Part shown: one piece after another, positions 23,816-34,500 of the stretch | Numbering within the stretch: the first letter of the stretch is position 1 | Layout: the number at the start of each line of letters is the position of its first letter | Notes under the pieces: model-generated | Seen by the model: only the letters and a program-made list of their open reading frames with translations | Told to the model about the DNA's origin: nothing | The model's database searches: none | From: Eretmocerus hayati | Lineage: Eukaryota > Arthropoda > Insecta > Hymenoptera > Aphelinidae | NCBI GenBank assembly: GCA_029851415.1 | Contig: CM056743.1 | Location: 92,106,501 to 92,170,500, forward strand | DNA: 64,000 nucleotides | Reading direction: 5' to 3' | Made by a program: the position numbers and the translations under genes

Positions 23816-24968
23816 TTTCCTCGGGTGTCATCCAGGGTTGTTTGACAACGCCAAGTGAGAAAACGCAGAAAGAAAATTTATGGATGGATTTGGAAAGAAT
23901 GCCGGCCCTTCGTGGCACGGTTTAATTCTCGTTTTCCGAACCTGGCGGGGTTTCGAACCTATATTTTTGTCATTCAGAAACGATCTAGGGGGTGCCCGTA
24001 AGTCTAAAAAAAATAATTGGTAAATAAGTGCCACCCTAATGAATATACATGAAACCTCATTCCTCACATTGTAATAATTCTTCCGCTCATCCACTGTCAA
24101 TCATCGCCCACTCTGAAGGTGAGTTTGTGCACGCACATAGACCGCTCCATGGCGCAAGAATGAGGTGAGCTTTCACCTCCGAGTACGAGGGTTAGGTACT
24201 CATTCTTCCCATTCCTATGCCATTATTCCGAACAATCTCTCATCACAACTACAAACATATCGTTACCTGTGCATATGCACCATATCCAACCATCAACCAT
24301 TCTTCTCCAAACATCCGAAACTCATATTACCACCCACCCCGTATAATTCATCGGCATCCTCATTCCATCATCCACCGCATGTACATCATTCTTTATCATT
24401 TTTCCGCTCATCTATTGCCATAATCAATTGAAGAGAATTCTTAAAGAATGCTTCCATGCACTGTCCAAGGAACGTTGTGAAATTTGCGAGAGGATTCTAC
24501 GTGGTGCCAATGCAAGATAGAATTTGATAGAGCGATGGATAGCATCCGGGAGAAAATTGCACGACATGAGAAAGGTTATTGCGAAAACACTTGTGCTGGT
24601 GGCAAATAACGCAGCTATGAGTAATTTGGTCTCCCGTATGCGAGTCTGAGCTCATTTTCGGATGCAGCAGACAGTATAGACGAAGACAAACATTGTCTTT
24701 TGATCGCTGATATCCATACTGATATGTGTTCATCCTTCATCGGTTCATCCTTGGCATATTACTCATAACCTGAGTACGCGTTCTGCCAAACACTGAATCA
24801 TGCAGCATATAGATCCACTCATCACAAAGTACTTGGAATAATCAATCGGCACTGGACTACGATTTCCCCTGTGAGAATTGAGGCATTTACTCAACTGCAC
24901 GAGAAACCCGCGTGACTGCAAAGAAACAGAAAAGCGAATATTGAATGTACTGAATGACAGTGGCAACA
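23816..24968. other. Non-coding stretch, nothing recognised
   Basis: No supported gene. A motif resembling a Pol III B box lies on the minus strand near 23944-23962, but the rest of a tRNA fold is missing. Confidence 0.4.
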
Positions 24969-25117
24969 CTCTCTCAACATAAATCAGCTAATACAAACGG
25001 ATTTCGACCGAGAATCAGCTATTTTAGCTGATTTTCAGCTACGGTAGCTGATTTTCAGTACAAATTCGTTCACGTTAGTTGCGAATCAGCCAAAATAGCT
25101 GATTCATGTTGAGAGAG
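24969..25117. repeat. Small inverted-repeat (MITE-like) element, ~150 bp
   Basis: CTCTCTCAACATAAATCAGCT at the left is mirrored by AGCTGATTCATGTTGAGAGAG at the right. Internal AATCAGCT/AGCTGATT motifs repeat several times. No target duplication is certain. Confidence 0.6.
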
Positions 25118-25897
25118 CAGAAGAATAATGGTTAGACGATAGAGAAGACGATCGTAGACATTTCGGTGACCCGCGGAGTGAGGTGCGGACAGATCGGAAA
25201 AGCAAGTCGCAGCCTGCAACAGTTCAATGAATCCGAGCGAGCTCGATGAGCGACGACACTCCCGGTCACGCAATAGGTTATAGAGTGGTATGCAGCGTAT
25301 GCCTACTTTATCGATAAACAGGATGCAAAAAAGTAATCACTAGATGTTACAAGTGTGTTAGAACTATGGCCACGGTGAAGTGCAATGAAATCGTTTAACC
25401 CGCTTACTTCGGACCTAACTTCCGGGCATCGAAAACATTTTCTGGTACGAAATTCATCAATATCTAGTTGCGAAATGACGAAAAATGTCAAAACTACAAA
25501 ATTGAAAAATTCCAGTTTTTCCCATTTTTTTCCAGAATAAAGGCCTACAGAGACCTCGTTGTTTTCGGAATATGATCCTGACATTGACCCAGATTTTTGA
25601 GGATTTTTTCAGATTTTTACCACGCGCCAATCGAAAGTTATCACGAATATCGGTTTTCGGTCTTGTCCACATATGTGGACACTTTTAGTGAGCGGGTTAA
25701 GAAGAGGTGAGGCCGTGTACGCACATAGGTCGCTCCACGGCACATGAATGGCGTCCAAATCATGATCACCGATGCACATTTGCTCGAGCATCTGCCAATT
25801 GATCAACGGATGTCCAACGGACAGGCACTGATACGGAATCACAGGTGCACGGGTACACACAAACAAGAGAGCTTGCAAGCACACGGCAGCTCACGGG
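25118..25897. other. Non-coding stretch, nothing recognised
   Basis: A short block near 25700-25745 resembles one near 24125-24160 (GTACGCACATAGGTCGCTCCA against GCACGCACATAGACCGCTCCA). No gene is supported. Confidence 0.4.
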
Positions 25898-26869
25898 TAG
25901 TCCAGGCCGAGTGGGCGCCATCGTTGGGAAAATTATTCGGACGAGGTTTTCTTCAGGATCCTCTTCAAAAGACTCTCTTTATGATGGAAATCCATGTTGC
26001 CAGGCCGAAATCTGGTCACAATTTGTTTAAACTGAGATTGTTTAAACAATTGACGAAAACTCTTTTCATTAGTTATATAGAGTAATCCTAAATCGAAAGT
26101 TACTCCTGTCATTTTTCGCTGAAATCGATTGTCTTCAAGTTATACGCCTTTTTAAATTGAAAAATTACGATTCATGCGATTTTCACTGGTGAAAATTAGC
26201 AAAAAAAAAGTGAAAAATGCCTCTTCTGGCGATGGGAATCTATTCCTCCAACCTTTATCAACAATATCCAATATCAGGAAGTGATGTTCCCGGCCCAAAA
26301 CTTTGTTTTTTAACTAATTGTTTATGGCGCTTCCGCGCGTGTTGTAGTATACTTGATCGACTTTTCGATTCCCTTGACACGTGGGCACTACAGTATACTA
26401 CAACACGCGCGGAAGCGTCATGAACAATTAGTTAAAAAATAAGGTTTTGGGCCGGAAACATCATTTCCTGATATTGGATATTGTTGATGAAGGTTAGAGG
26501 AACAGATTGCTATCGCCAGAAGAGGCAACTTTTTACTTTTTTGTTGCTAATTTTCACTAGTGAAAATCGCAAAAATCGTGATTTTTGAATTTAAAAAGGC
26601 GTATAAATTGAAAACAATCGATTTTAGCGAAAAAGAACGAGAATGACTTCCGATTTAGAATTACTCCAAATACCTAACAAAACAAGTTTCCGCCCCGAAA
26701 AATTAATTTTCGTCAATTGCTTAAACAATTTCAGTTTAAACAAATTGTGACCAGATTCCGGCCTGGCAACATGGGTTTCCATCATAAGGAGAGTCTCCTG
26801 AAGAGGATTCTGTAGAAGAACCTCGTCTGAATAAGTTTCCCAACGATGGCGCCCACTCGGCCTGGACTA
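25898..26869. repeat. Long foldback element, ~455-bp arms, 38-nt loop
   Basis: The arms begin TAGTCCAGGCCGAGTGGGCG and end with the mirror CGCCCACTCGGCCTGGACTA. They remain alignable, with mismatches and small indels, to the inner ends GTTGTAGTATACT (to 26353) and AGTATACTACAAC (from 26392). Only 38 nt separate them. No transposase frame exists. It is a near-complete hairpin in DNA or RNA form. Confidence 0.85.
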
Positions 26870-26889
26870 GGGCGTAATGCATAACATTA

Positions 26890-27665
26890 CTATCCCCATT
26901 CCACGGAGAGACACAGGGACTTACGGAAGAAGGGTTTTCTTACACGGGTGCGGCTCAATTTTTTACACGGATATACACGAGGCAAATGCGAATAACCACT
27001 TCCAAATATCATCCTCCTCATATCTATCGAGGATTGATTGCTTATCATGAGCTGTCTGCGCAAGGTTTCACAGAAATCTTCGTAACGCATCAATTTACGC
27101 TATCTCTCAGTCAGATGAATCCATTACTAGATACTGGTCAAAATCTGTCTCATCATATTCACCGCGATCACGTTTACGCAACCGATTCACTCTCGCTCGA
27201 AACGTCATTCCTCAAGGAAGCAAGAGTCCATCTTATGCGCCATCGGAAGTTCCTACAAAATCTGGCCATCTAAATGAGATTGAGTCTTCTTCGAAGCTCT
27301 CGCCCCCACGAAGTTACGTGAAGATAATTCATCCGGACGAGCCGAAATTCAATTAGTTCGATCAAGAATCAATCGGCATCATACTACGCGTGTAACATTT
27401 ACGCCAATCATCCTCTATTGGGTCGAACCCAAAAAGTCCCATGCCTCTGGGAAATTGCCCGGATGTCAGCGTTAAGACTCGTTGAGGCAGAGGTTGGAAT
27501 CACTTCATATACACATGTGTGCTCGAATTCTCAATTTGCGCATTGAGCTCCATTTGAGCATTGGAATACAAAGTTCACTCTCCACAAGGGAACAACCAAC
27601 TGCCCTCGACTCGTGTTGACGCTTACGATGCTTGGTATACCCTTATCCCGCTATCCATCTGTTCA
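26890..27665. other. No gene supported
   Basis: One 95-codon plus-strand frame (about 26986-27273) is open but shows no recognisable family or splice context. It is left uncalled. Confidence 0.35.
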
Positions 27666-27670
27666 CTTAC

Positions 27671-27900
27671 CTGTAGAAAAACAAATCTAATGATGTTAGA
27701 GTTTCATAAGTAATTTGGTAGATTTTTCGTCCTTGATGGTTGATGTACAAGTTGATTCTTTTGGTCTCATCGATCTTGAAGGACGATTTCTGATAAGTTC
27801 TTTGGAAGTCAAAAAATTTGATTATGAACGTCCCTGATTTCATCATTGAGAAGTCTTCGAATGTAAATAGAGTTTTGACAACGAGAATTTTTTGAACATG
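27671..27900 (-). other. Putative protein-coding exon with splice donor
   Basis: A minus-strand open frame of about 75 codons contains GTFIIKFFDFQRTYQKSSFK and YINHQGRKIYQITYETL. It ends at TTTTTCTACAG|GTAAGTG (GT at 27670-27669). The frame is open upstream with no clear ATG, so an internal exon is more likely than a whole gene. Function not recognised. No neighbouring exon was found in either direction. Confidence 0.3.
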
Positions 27901-28220
27901 ACTCACTCGAAAAACGGATGCTTAAGGAGGTTCAGCTGGTAGAGAATTGACAGAGAGATTTTGATGGAATTCGTAGAACTCGTTCATAAACCTGATATGA
28001 GACTTATACTGAACTTTTGAGACATGGGGTTACCTGTGAGCCGAGGAATCAACGTTTGATTTTTCGCAGATTTAACACGGCGTCTTATAGGAAAAGCGTG
28101 CTCTCTGCGCATGCTTCATCATTTTCGGGTTGACTTAACAGAGAGTTTTTGATGAGAGATTAACAAATGATGGATAAAACACAAAAGAAACACTCAAGCA
28201 AACAAAAAGTTGAGTTGGTT

Positions 28221-28858
28221 ACTTGTGAGTGTTGAAATATTGTAAAATTTACGACAAATTCTAGTGTCGACTGGCACATGTCAATAGCACGCTATAGCAA
28301 TACACGGCGAACGGAGAACATAGAGACGGACCGCTAACGGATTGCGGCCATTGACAGCGCAGAGAGACTCGTCTGTTGTTGTCTCGGACGGACTATAGCA
28401 GCTGAACCTGTTCGTGCGTATGCGTGTCAAACCCGTAATATACCTATATTTCAGGAACTGCTCGGCAAGACGTCCTCGGTCGTTGCCTTTCTTCCCCTTG
28501 TTCTCACGCGAGGTGAGATTCTTACGTTATTGGGCGAAATTGACACAGGCGACAAGTGTAACGCCCAGGTCCTTCTTGCCGAGCTGCGTTCATTACTCGA
28601 TTTGCGCTGAATAGCCGTTGGTCTGCGAGTACGCAACATGCGCGGCTCGAGCGTCGTCGCGTCCGATCTGTCTCGCGATCACGCCGGTGCCCGCCCGCGA
28701 AAATTCACTTTCCTCCACTTTCAATAGTTTTTATCTCTCTAATTTTTATTCCTGCGCCGCGCACGCAATCCTCCGCGATTCATCTTTCATACCCTCTGTT
28801 CCACACCTTTTTTACGACAATATAGTGAAACGTCATTCTTCATTATAACTTGTGAGTG
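28221..28858. repeat. GC-richer segment bounded by an 11-bp direct repeat (possible insertion or solo LTR)
   Basis: ACTTGTGAGTG occurs at 28221-28231 and again at 28848-28858. The 616 bp between them are clearly GC-richer than the flanks. The segment starts TTGAAATATTG and ends CATTATA. A target-site duplication around an insertion is the simplest reading. The termini are not canonical TG...CA, so solo-LTR status is doubtful. No open frame supports a protein. Confidence 0.35.
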
Positions 28859-29086
28859 GTAATTTTGAACCCTTTCCCTTCCCATACACGATCGGTCCAC
28901 ACTAGAATGGGCTCCGGGGTTCCATTAGAACACCCCGCCCCAACAGAACCTCCTTAATTGCAAATTACCGAATATTCATCCTACTTCCTGGAATGCATCT
29001 GAAAGAGTCTGTGGGGGGAAAAAAAGATGAAAATGGCCCAAAAATAGAAAAAAGTTATCACCGGCCTTTCCACTTTTGACACCTAT
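28859..29086. other. Short non-coding stretch
   Basis: Nothing recognised between the bounded segment and the tRNA-like element. Confidence 0.4.
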
Positions 29087-29159
29087 GGCTGGTGGTGGGA
29101 TTCAAACCCACGACCTTTCGGTTAGAAGTCTGACACCTTATCCTCGGGGCTAGCGAGTC
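29087..29159 (-). pseudogene. Degenerate tRNA-like sequence (tRNA pseudogene or SINE head)
   Basis: On the minus strand there is a D-arm-like TAGCCCCGAGGATAAGG, an anticodon loop CTTCTAA (TCT, arginine type) and a perfect T arm, GTGGG TTTGAAT CCCAC. The acceptor strands do not pair and the anticodon stem has several mismatches, so it is not a functional tRNA. Such sequences are typical of old tRNA pseudogenes or tRNA-derived SINE heads. Confidence 0.5.
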
Positions 29160-29229
29160 AGGTTTCATGATGGCTCATAATAGCCGTACTTGAAAAGGCT
29201 ATTCCAATCCGTCGAAGATTTCAAATGGG

Positions 29230-29660
29230 ACGACTTTTCAATATTCCTTCCCGGTCTGGGTGAACAATAAGGAACCTCAAAAAGTATATTACCAGGGATC
29301 TGAGAGTCGCTCAATCCAATGAAAAATGTTTTTTGGCCTTGGTGAACAATGGGAGAAGCCGGAGAAATATATCTCGGGGGTTTTGAAGGTCGCTCAATTC
29401 GAATCCGATGAAATCATTTCTCTACAATTCGTTCAAACAAAGTTGTGTAGACAATTTAAGCGGAAAAAATGTTTCCGGCCTCGGTGAAAAATGAGAAAAT
29501 CTAGATAAATATATTTGAAGGGTTTTGAGGGTCGTGGAATTGGATCCGATGGAATTACTGCTCTACAATGTGTTTTAACAAAGATGTTTGCATAATTCAA
29601 GCGGAAAAATTCTTTTCGACCTCGGTGAACAATGGTGAAATCCGGAACTATGAATACCAG
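29230..29660. repeat. Degenerate tandem repeat, ~142-bp unit, 3-4 copies
   Basis: GGCCTCGGTGAACAATG-type text recurs near 29252, 29334, 29478 and 29618. It is accompanied by TCTACAATTCGTT / CTACAATGTGTT and CAATTTAAGCGGAAAAA / AATTCAAGCGGAAAAA. Confidence 0.65.
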
Positions 29661-29729
29661 TCTTTGAGGGGCATTGTATGTTCCGGTTTCTCACTTTTTG
29701 TATATAAGATAAAGATCTTGTTTCATGTT

Positions 29730-31200
29730 AATAAGAATGATGAGACACTCTTGCTCGAACATCTGGAAAGGCTGGCACAAAAAACCATAGAGAATTGCAT
29801 TGATTTTGATTGATTCATGTGAAGATTGGATATTGGAAGAATCGAAATGCAATCCGTGTTTATCAATTTGGTCGTTTAGATTTTGAAACAATGAAAAAGA
29901 TCTTTATCTGCAGTAATATAGGTCTAGGTGTCTCTGAGGTATTCAAGAACCGAGCGACGTACTCGATATTTTTCGACTCAATTTTTATGCTTCCAATGTC
30001 CGATCTTCACATAAACCAATCCAAATCAATGAATTTTTGGGTTCTTTTTAGGATAACTTCTGGGAATGTACGAAGAAGAGGCTCTCATCATTCTTATGAA
30101 TATCGATGGAGATGTCTTTTAGTTGTCTGAAAACTGAACGGCGAACTCGATATTCTCGATTGAATTTTCATCCTTCCAATGTCTGATTTCCACGTAAACC
30201 AATCCAAATCAAGACAATTTCCCATGGTTCTTCGACGCTAACCTCTGTGAATATTTCGAGGAAAGTATCCTATCATTCTCATATGAATATTAGCGTGACA
30301 GTTATTTCCCAATTCTGGATTTTCCCAGGTGTACATGCTTAAATCTCCTTGTTTGGTTAGTATATGAAAAAAAACATCACCGAGGCGGTTTCGAGGTGTA
30401 TTTACGGTGCCCATTTGACATCATTTTTAGTATTCGAAAGCCTATACCGGGCAATTCGCTCGCCTAATCCTCCAAGTCTCTGTGATCACTCTAATTTTCC
30501 ATGACGCCCCTTGTTGCCTGGAGGATATCAAAACACACTATTTCGACGTAAAATTCCACGAGAAACATGATAAAATTCTCAAATTTGACTTCCAAAGTGA
30601 CCATGTGGTTGTATCAGCAATTTTTCGAAGGAATTACTGATAGCACGCTGAGGTCACTTTGAGAGTCAAATCTGAGAGTTTCATCGTGTTTCTCGTCAAA
30701 TTTTACGTCGAAATACTGTGTTTTGATATTTTCGAGGCGACAAGAGGCACCATGAAAAATTAAAGATCACAGAGACATGGAAGATTAGGCGAGCAAATTG
30801 CCCGGTATAGGCTTCCCAATCTTAAGAATGATGTTAAATGGACACTATGAGGGCACCTTCAAACCACCCTGGCGATGGTTTTTCTCCATATACTAACCAG
30901 ATGAGGGAGATTCAAGCATGTGCACGTCGGAAAATGCAATATTTGGAAATAACTGTCAACCTAATGAATATAGATGAAAGTCCCATTGTTTCTATGGATA
31001 TATATGAAGATCTTTTCTTGTTTCTCAGCAACTAAGCGACAAACTCGATATTTTTCGATTGAATTCCTATCCATTCATGAATTTTCCTCCAATGTCCGAT
31101 CTTCACATGAAAAATCAAAATCATTGTAAACCTTCACGATTCTTTTGAGATCACCTCTTGGAATGCTCCGTGGTCAGTATCTCATTGTTCTCACAAATGT
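29730..31200. repeat. Dispersed local repeats around a foldback
   Basis: A module reading CTTCCAATGTCCGATCTTCACATAAA (with variants) occurs near 29990, 30173 and 31092. It is followed each time by text like TTCTTTT...CTCTGGGAATG...CATTCTTATGAATAT. The 30407-30845 foldback sits between two of the copies. No coding frame is supported. Confidence 0.5.
30407..30845. repeat. Foldback element, ~210-bp arms, almost no loop
   Basis: The left end GTGCCCATTTGACATC mirrors the right end GATGTTAAATGGACAC. Landmarks such as CCTATACCGGGCAATT / AATTGCCCGGTATAGG pair along the arms. The arms meet near 30618 at TTTTTCGAAGGAATT. No transposase is present and no target duplication is certain. Confidence 0.8.
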
Positions 31201-31234
31201 AAATCAAGATGTCTTTCTATTTTATGAAAACTAC

Positions 31235-31480
31235 TGTGGAAAGAATCCCTTCCCGTTTTTCAGTACAATCGTATTGTGAATTTTTTCTCTGGACATGATG
31301 AATATACTGTTTGAAAACTTCGTAGTTACGCGCCATGACGACCGTAGTGCCATCTGTTTGTTGTCCGTCAAACTTTTTAGTAATCGTCGAGCCACGGAGC
31401 GAAGCACATGTTTGCATCAATAAACTTGTGTTATAGTTTTCTAATCGCTGCCTGAAAGTTATTATATCTCTCCGAATCTA
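31235..31480 (+). repeat. Candidate 5' LTR of the BEL/Pao element
   Basis: The segment begins TGTGGAAAGAATCCC, contains AATAAA at 31419-31424, and stops just before the leader text ATTTGGTCCTTCGAG, which resembles the primer-binding region of BEL elements. The right boundary does not end in canonical CA and no second copy exists to confirm it. Confidence 0.35.
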
Positions 31481-31530
31481 AAAATTTGGTCCTTCGAGAG
31501 TCGGATAGTGAATCCAGTGACGCACGGAGA

Positions 31531-32125
31531 AGGAATATTGGCTTTTGTATACCGATTCTCTGCCTTTCGGCTCAACCCCGGTCGCCCCCATGGGCGCGGG
31601 GCAGGGATACGCCCTGCCAGCGCGTCGGGTTGGAGGATGACCAACACCGAGCCAGGCTCGGTGATGGCTCAGTCCTCCGCCCCAACTACTGACTTTCGGG
31701 CACGGCCCCCAGCACAAGGCCGATGCCCACCCCTCGGTGGGGGGTTTTGGGACTCTTTTAGGCTTCCTGAGAGCCCAAAGAGTCCCTCGGGATGATGGAT
31801 GAGTCTTACGGGCTCGCATTGTTATCGCCCGAGGGCGATCCCAATTTGAGTCCCTAGACTCACCCACTCCCGTGGTGCCGGATGGAGATGTGCGGTCTCC
31901 TCGCTCCGGCGGGCGGTAAGTGGGGCCGGAGGGTCGTCACACCCCAGGGATGAGGCGCCATGCCCCAACCCCCCTTGCGGTTTCCGGGAGAAGTCAAAGC
32001 GCCGAGCACCAGTCTCGGAGCCAGTCTTCTCCCTACCGGCTTCGGGCCTAAGCCCGGGTACGGTGTCCCAGTAACTGGGGCCGGAGGGTCGTCACACCCC
32101 AGGACATGGTGTCCCCCTTGCGGTA
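31531..32125. mobile_element. 595-bp GC-rich insertion nested in the BEL leader
   Basis: A perfect 15-bp duplication, AGTGACGCACGGAGA (31516-31530 and 32126-32140), flanks a GC-rich block unlike its surroundings. The block carries an internal duplicated module, GGGGCCGGAGGGTCGTCACACCCCAGG-like, near 31920 and 32078. A 15-bp target duplication and a duplicated GC-rich module suit a non-LTR 5' region or a SINE-like internally deleted derivative. No poly(A) and no conserved protein are visible, so its class and orientation are open. Confidence 0.6.
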
Positions 32126-32140
32126 AGTGACGCACGGAGA

Positions 32141-32934
32141 CTGGGTAGCGGCCGGCGAGGGAATCATCGTCGTGGTGCACCCAACGACGCGGCGAGCCTG
32201 AACGTCAACAATAAGGGTTCGTTTGCTGATGGCGTCATCGTGAGCTCTGTGGTTATTTCGTCGACGTTTGCTGGTCCGCTGTGAACTGCTGTGGCAGTGG
32301 TGTTGTTGCTGCAGCAATGTTTACATCGCGCCGTAATAGCGCAACGAGTGCATCGCTTCGAGGTTAGCCATTGTGGGCTTCTTAGAGGTACGTGCACTCA
32401 TAGCGGCCAGGCAGTTTTGAGTCGAGCGGTAGTTCTGAGTCGACGAGGCGGTTCTGAGGTTTGTGTTGGCGGCGGCGGTGAGCTACGGCAGGAGAGGAAG
32501 CAATTTTGGCTTCTCTTCACACCATCTACGCTCTGGTTCGTTGCGCCGAGGAGCCTGCTACCGAGTCGATCAGATTGCTGCTTGCAGTGTGGGAGTGCTG
32601 CGTGTCATCAAGCATCGGACGTCGGTTACGTGAACACCTTCTTCGTTTCGGCCTGAGCAGCTCGATGTGCACGCAAGAGCATACATCTCTACAAGTATAT
32701 CGCAGTCGTGATAAAATGGGTATCTGTGTAGCCCAGCTGTGAGTGTAATCTGAACTTATTTTTGGTGCATTTATCTGCATATTCCATTGTTGTAAGCTGG
32801 TATTTTTCGACTCGCACGTGGGCGATTTGTGTCGGGAAATCTTTATCGTCCGACATAACCTCATCTTATTGAAATTTTCGAATCTCTTTGAACAGATTCC
32901 TTGGATTTCGATACTTATCGTTTTTTTCGTTAAG
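32141..32934 (+). other. Leader region of the BEL/Pao element
   Basis: GC-richer sequence between the nested insertion and gag. Open frames in several phases here have no family support. The leader resumes exactly after the second copy of the nested element's target site. Confidence 0.5.
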
Positions 32935-34458
32935 ATGGAGGGATTTTTTGAAAGTCAGAAGCAACGTTTCTATGAACTCTGTACTGCTTGGGACATCTTC
33001 AAGGCTAAAAGTCCTGATAAAAAGCATAAAGGAGCCACCATGGTTCAGATTGATAACATTGATAGTATTTGGACAGAATTTAAACTAGACCATGACGACA
33101 TGTGTTCCAGTGACGAAAAAGATGATAATCACCAGTATTTTACTTCTGATTGTTTCTTCCAATTCAAACAGAAATATCTCGAGATTAAAGGAGATTTTCT
33201 AGAGCATCTTGAATCATTGAACAGCAACGCAAGATTTAGTCCTGATTCTACAATACCGCAACAAATTGTGACACAAGCTTCTCATTCTATTGAGGCTGAG
33301 CTGCAAAAAGCGCCGTTGCCCAAGTTTTCGGGTGACTATAAAGAGTGGTCAGCTTTCAAAGGGAAATTCAACTCTCTTGTGGTATCAAAGAAGAAACTCT
33401 CGGATACCTCTAAGCTACATTATTCAATTTCATGTCTGCAGAAGGAACCTCTGGATCTAATCAAAGATTTCCCTCCTGAAGATGACGAAAGTTTTGAGAA
33501 GGCGTGGAGTGAACTGGCTGAACATTATGAGAATATTCGTCGTACAACTTCTCTATATTTGGCTGCTCTATTTTCTCTAGAAAATATGAAGTCGGAATCT
33601 TCTTCTGAAATTCGCAAAATTCTACTAGAAATTTGAGGACCACTGATGGCTTTGAAATCATTGAATTGACCTACTGATCACTGGGACGATATGATTGTGC
33701 ATCTTGCGACAACGAAGTTGGATATGGAGACACTCAAATATTGGGAAATTTCGATTGGGAGTACACGTGAGCCTCCAACGCTCGCTACATTGACGACGTT
33801 CCTCAAGTCGAAATGCTCTGCCTCAGAAGTTGTAGAGGCTAGCAAGAAGAAAGTTGGTAATAATTCTTTGAAGCCGTCATCTAAAGGTTCTTCTCATTTC
33901 ATTGCGACAGATGAAAGTAAGTCTCAATGTGTTTTCTGTGGAAAAGCTCACGCTCTTCATCAGTGTCCTAACTTCAAAAAGAAAACAGTCAAAGCTCGTC
34001 ATGACTTTGTGAAATCCAAACGTCTTCGTTTCAATTGTTTGTCGGATCACAAGATTGCTGATTGTTCGTAAGAATTCCGGTGTGAAACATGTAAGAACAA
34101 ACATCACACGCTCTTGCATTTCGAGAGTAAACCTAAGTCTGAAGACTCTCAATCTAGTTCTGGAACAGACAACAAGAGTAAGGTAAAAGATCCTCCTGTT
34201 TCTACCCATTTAGTAGAATCTTCAAAATTCTCGCCGGCAAGTGTCCTGCTTTCGACTGCATTAGTGACGGTGCACAGTCCTCATGGGCATAAAGTTGTGG
34301 CGCGAGCGCTCATCGATCAGTGTTCACAGCCATCATTCATCTCGGAAGCACTCTGTCAACAGTTGCGACTTCATAGAAGACCAGTTGCTTTTCCTGTCAC
34401 TGGGTTGAATAGTCCGCGATTGATCGAATGTGAAAGTACGGTTGAATTCTCGATCTGA
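32935..34458 (+). pseudogene. BEL/Pao gag and protease remnant
   Basis: From the ATG at 32935 one frame runs to 34458. Premature stops lie at 33634-33636, 33667-33669 and 34069-34071, and another at 34456-34458. The first part, with PLPKFSGDYKEWSAFKGKF, is the gag capsid-like domain. Zinc knuckles follow: CVFCGKAHALHQC and CLSDHKIADC, then a CxxC block at about 34085. The protease part reads RALIDQCSQPSFISEAL, where the catalytic motif region has Cys where Gly is expected after Asp-Gln. The upstream in-frame codon at 32818 is a GTG and is not used. Confidence 0.8.
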
Positions 34459-34500
34459 CCGTATTTTGAATTTTTTTTCAGCTGCGAACTGGAGGCCAAC

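Noticed and set aside
23940..24000. tRNA-like B-box motif on the minus strand
   Set aside because: Only the GGTTCGAAACC-type motif is present; the T-arm stem does not pair and no D arm or anticodon arm is found.
31478..31867. 129-codon minus-strand frame in the GC-rich nested insert
   Set aside because: GC-rich DNA has few stops by chance; the frame crosses the left target-site copy and shows no protein family.
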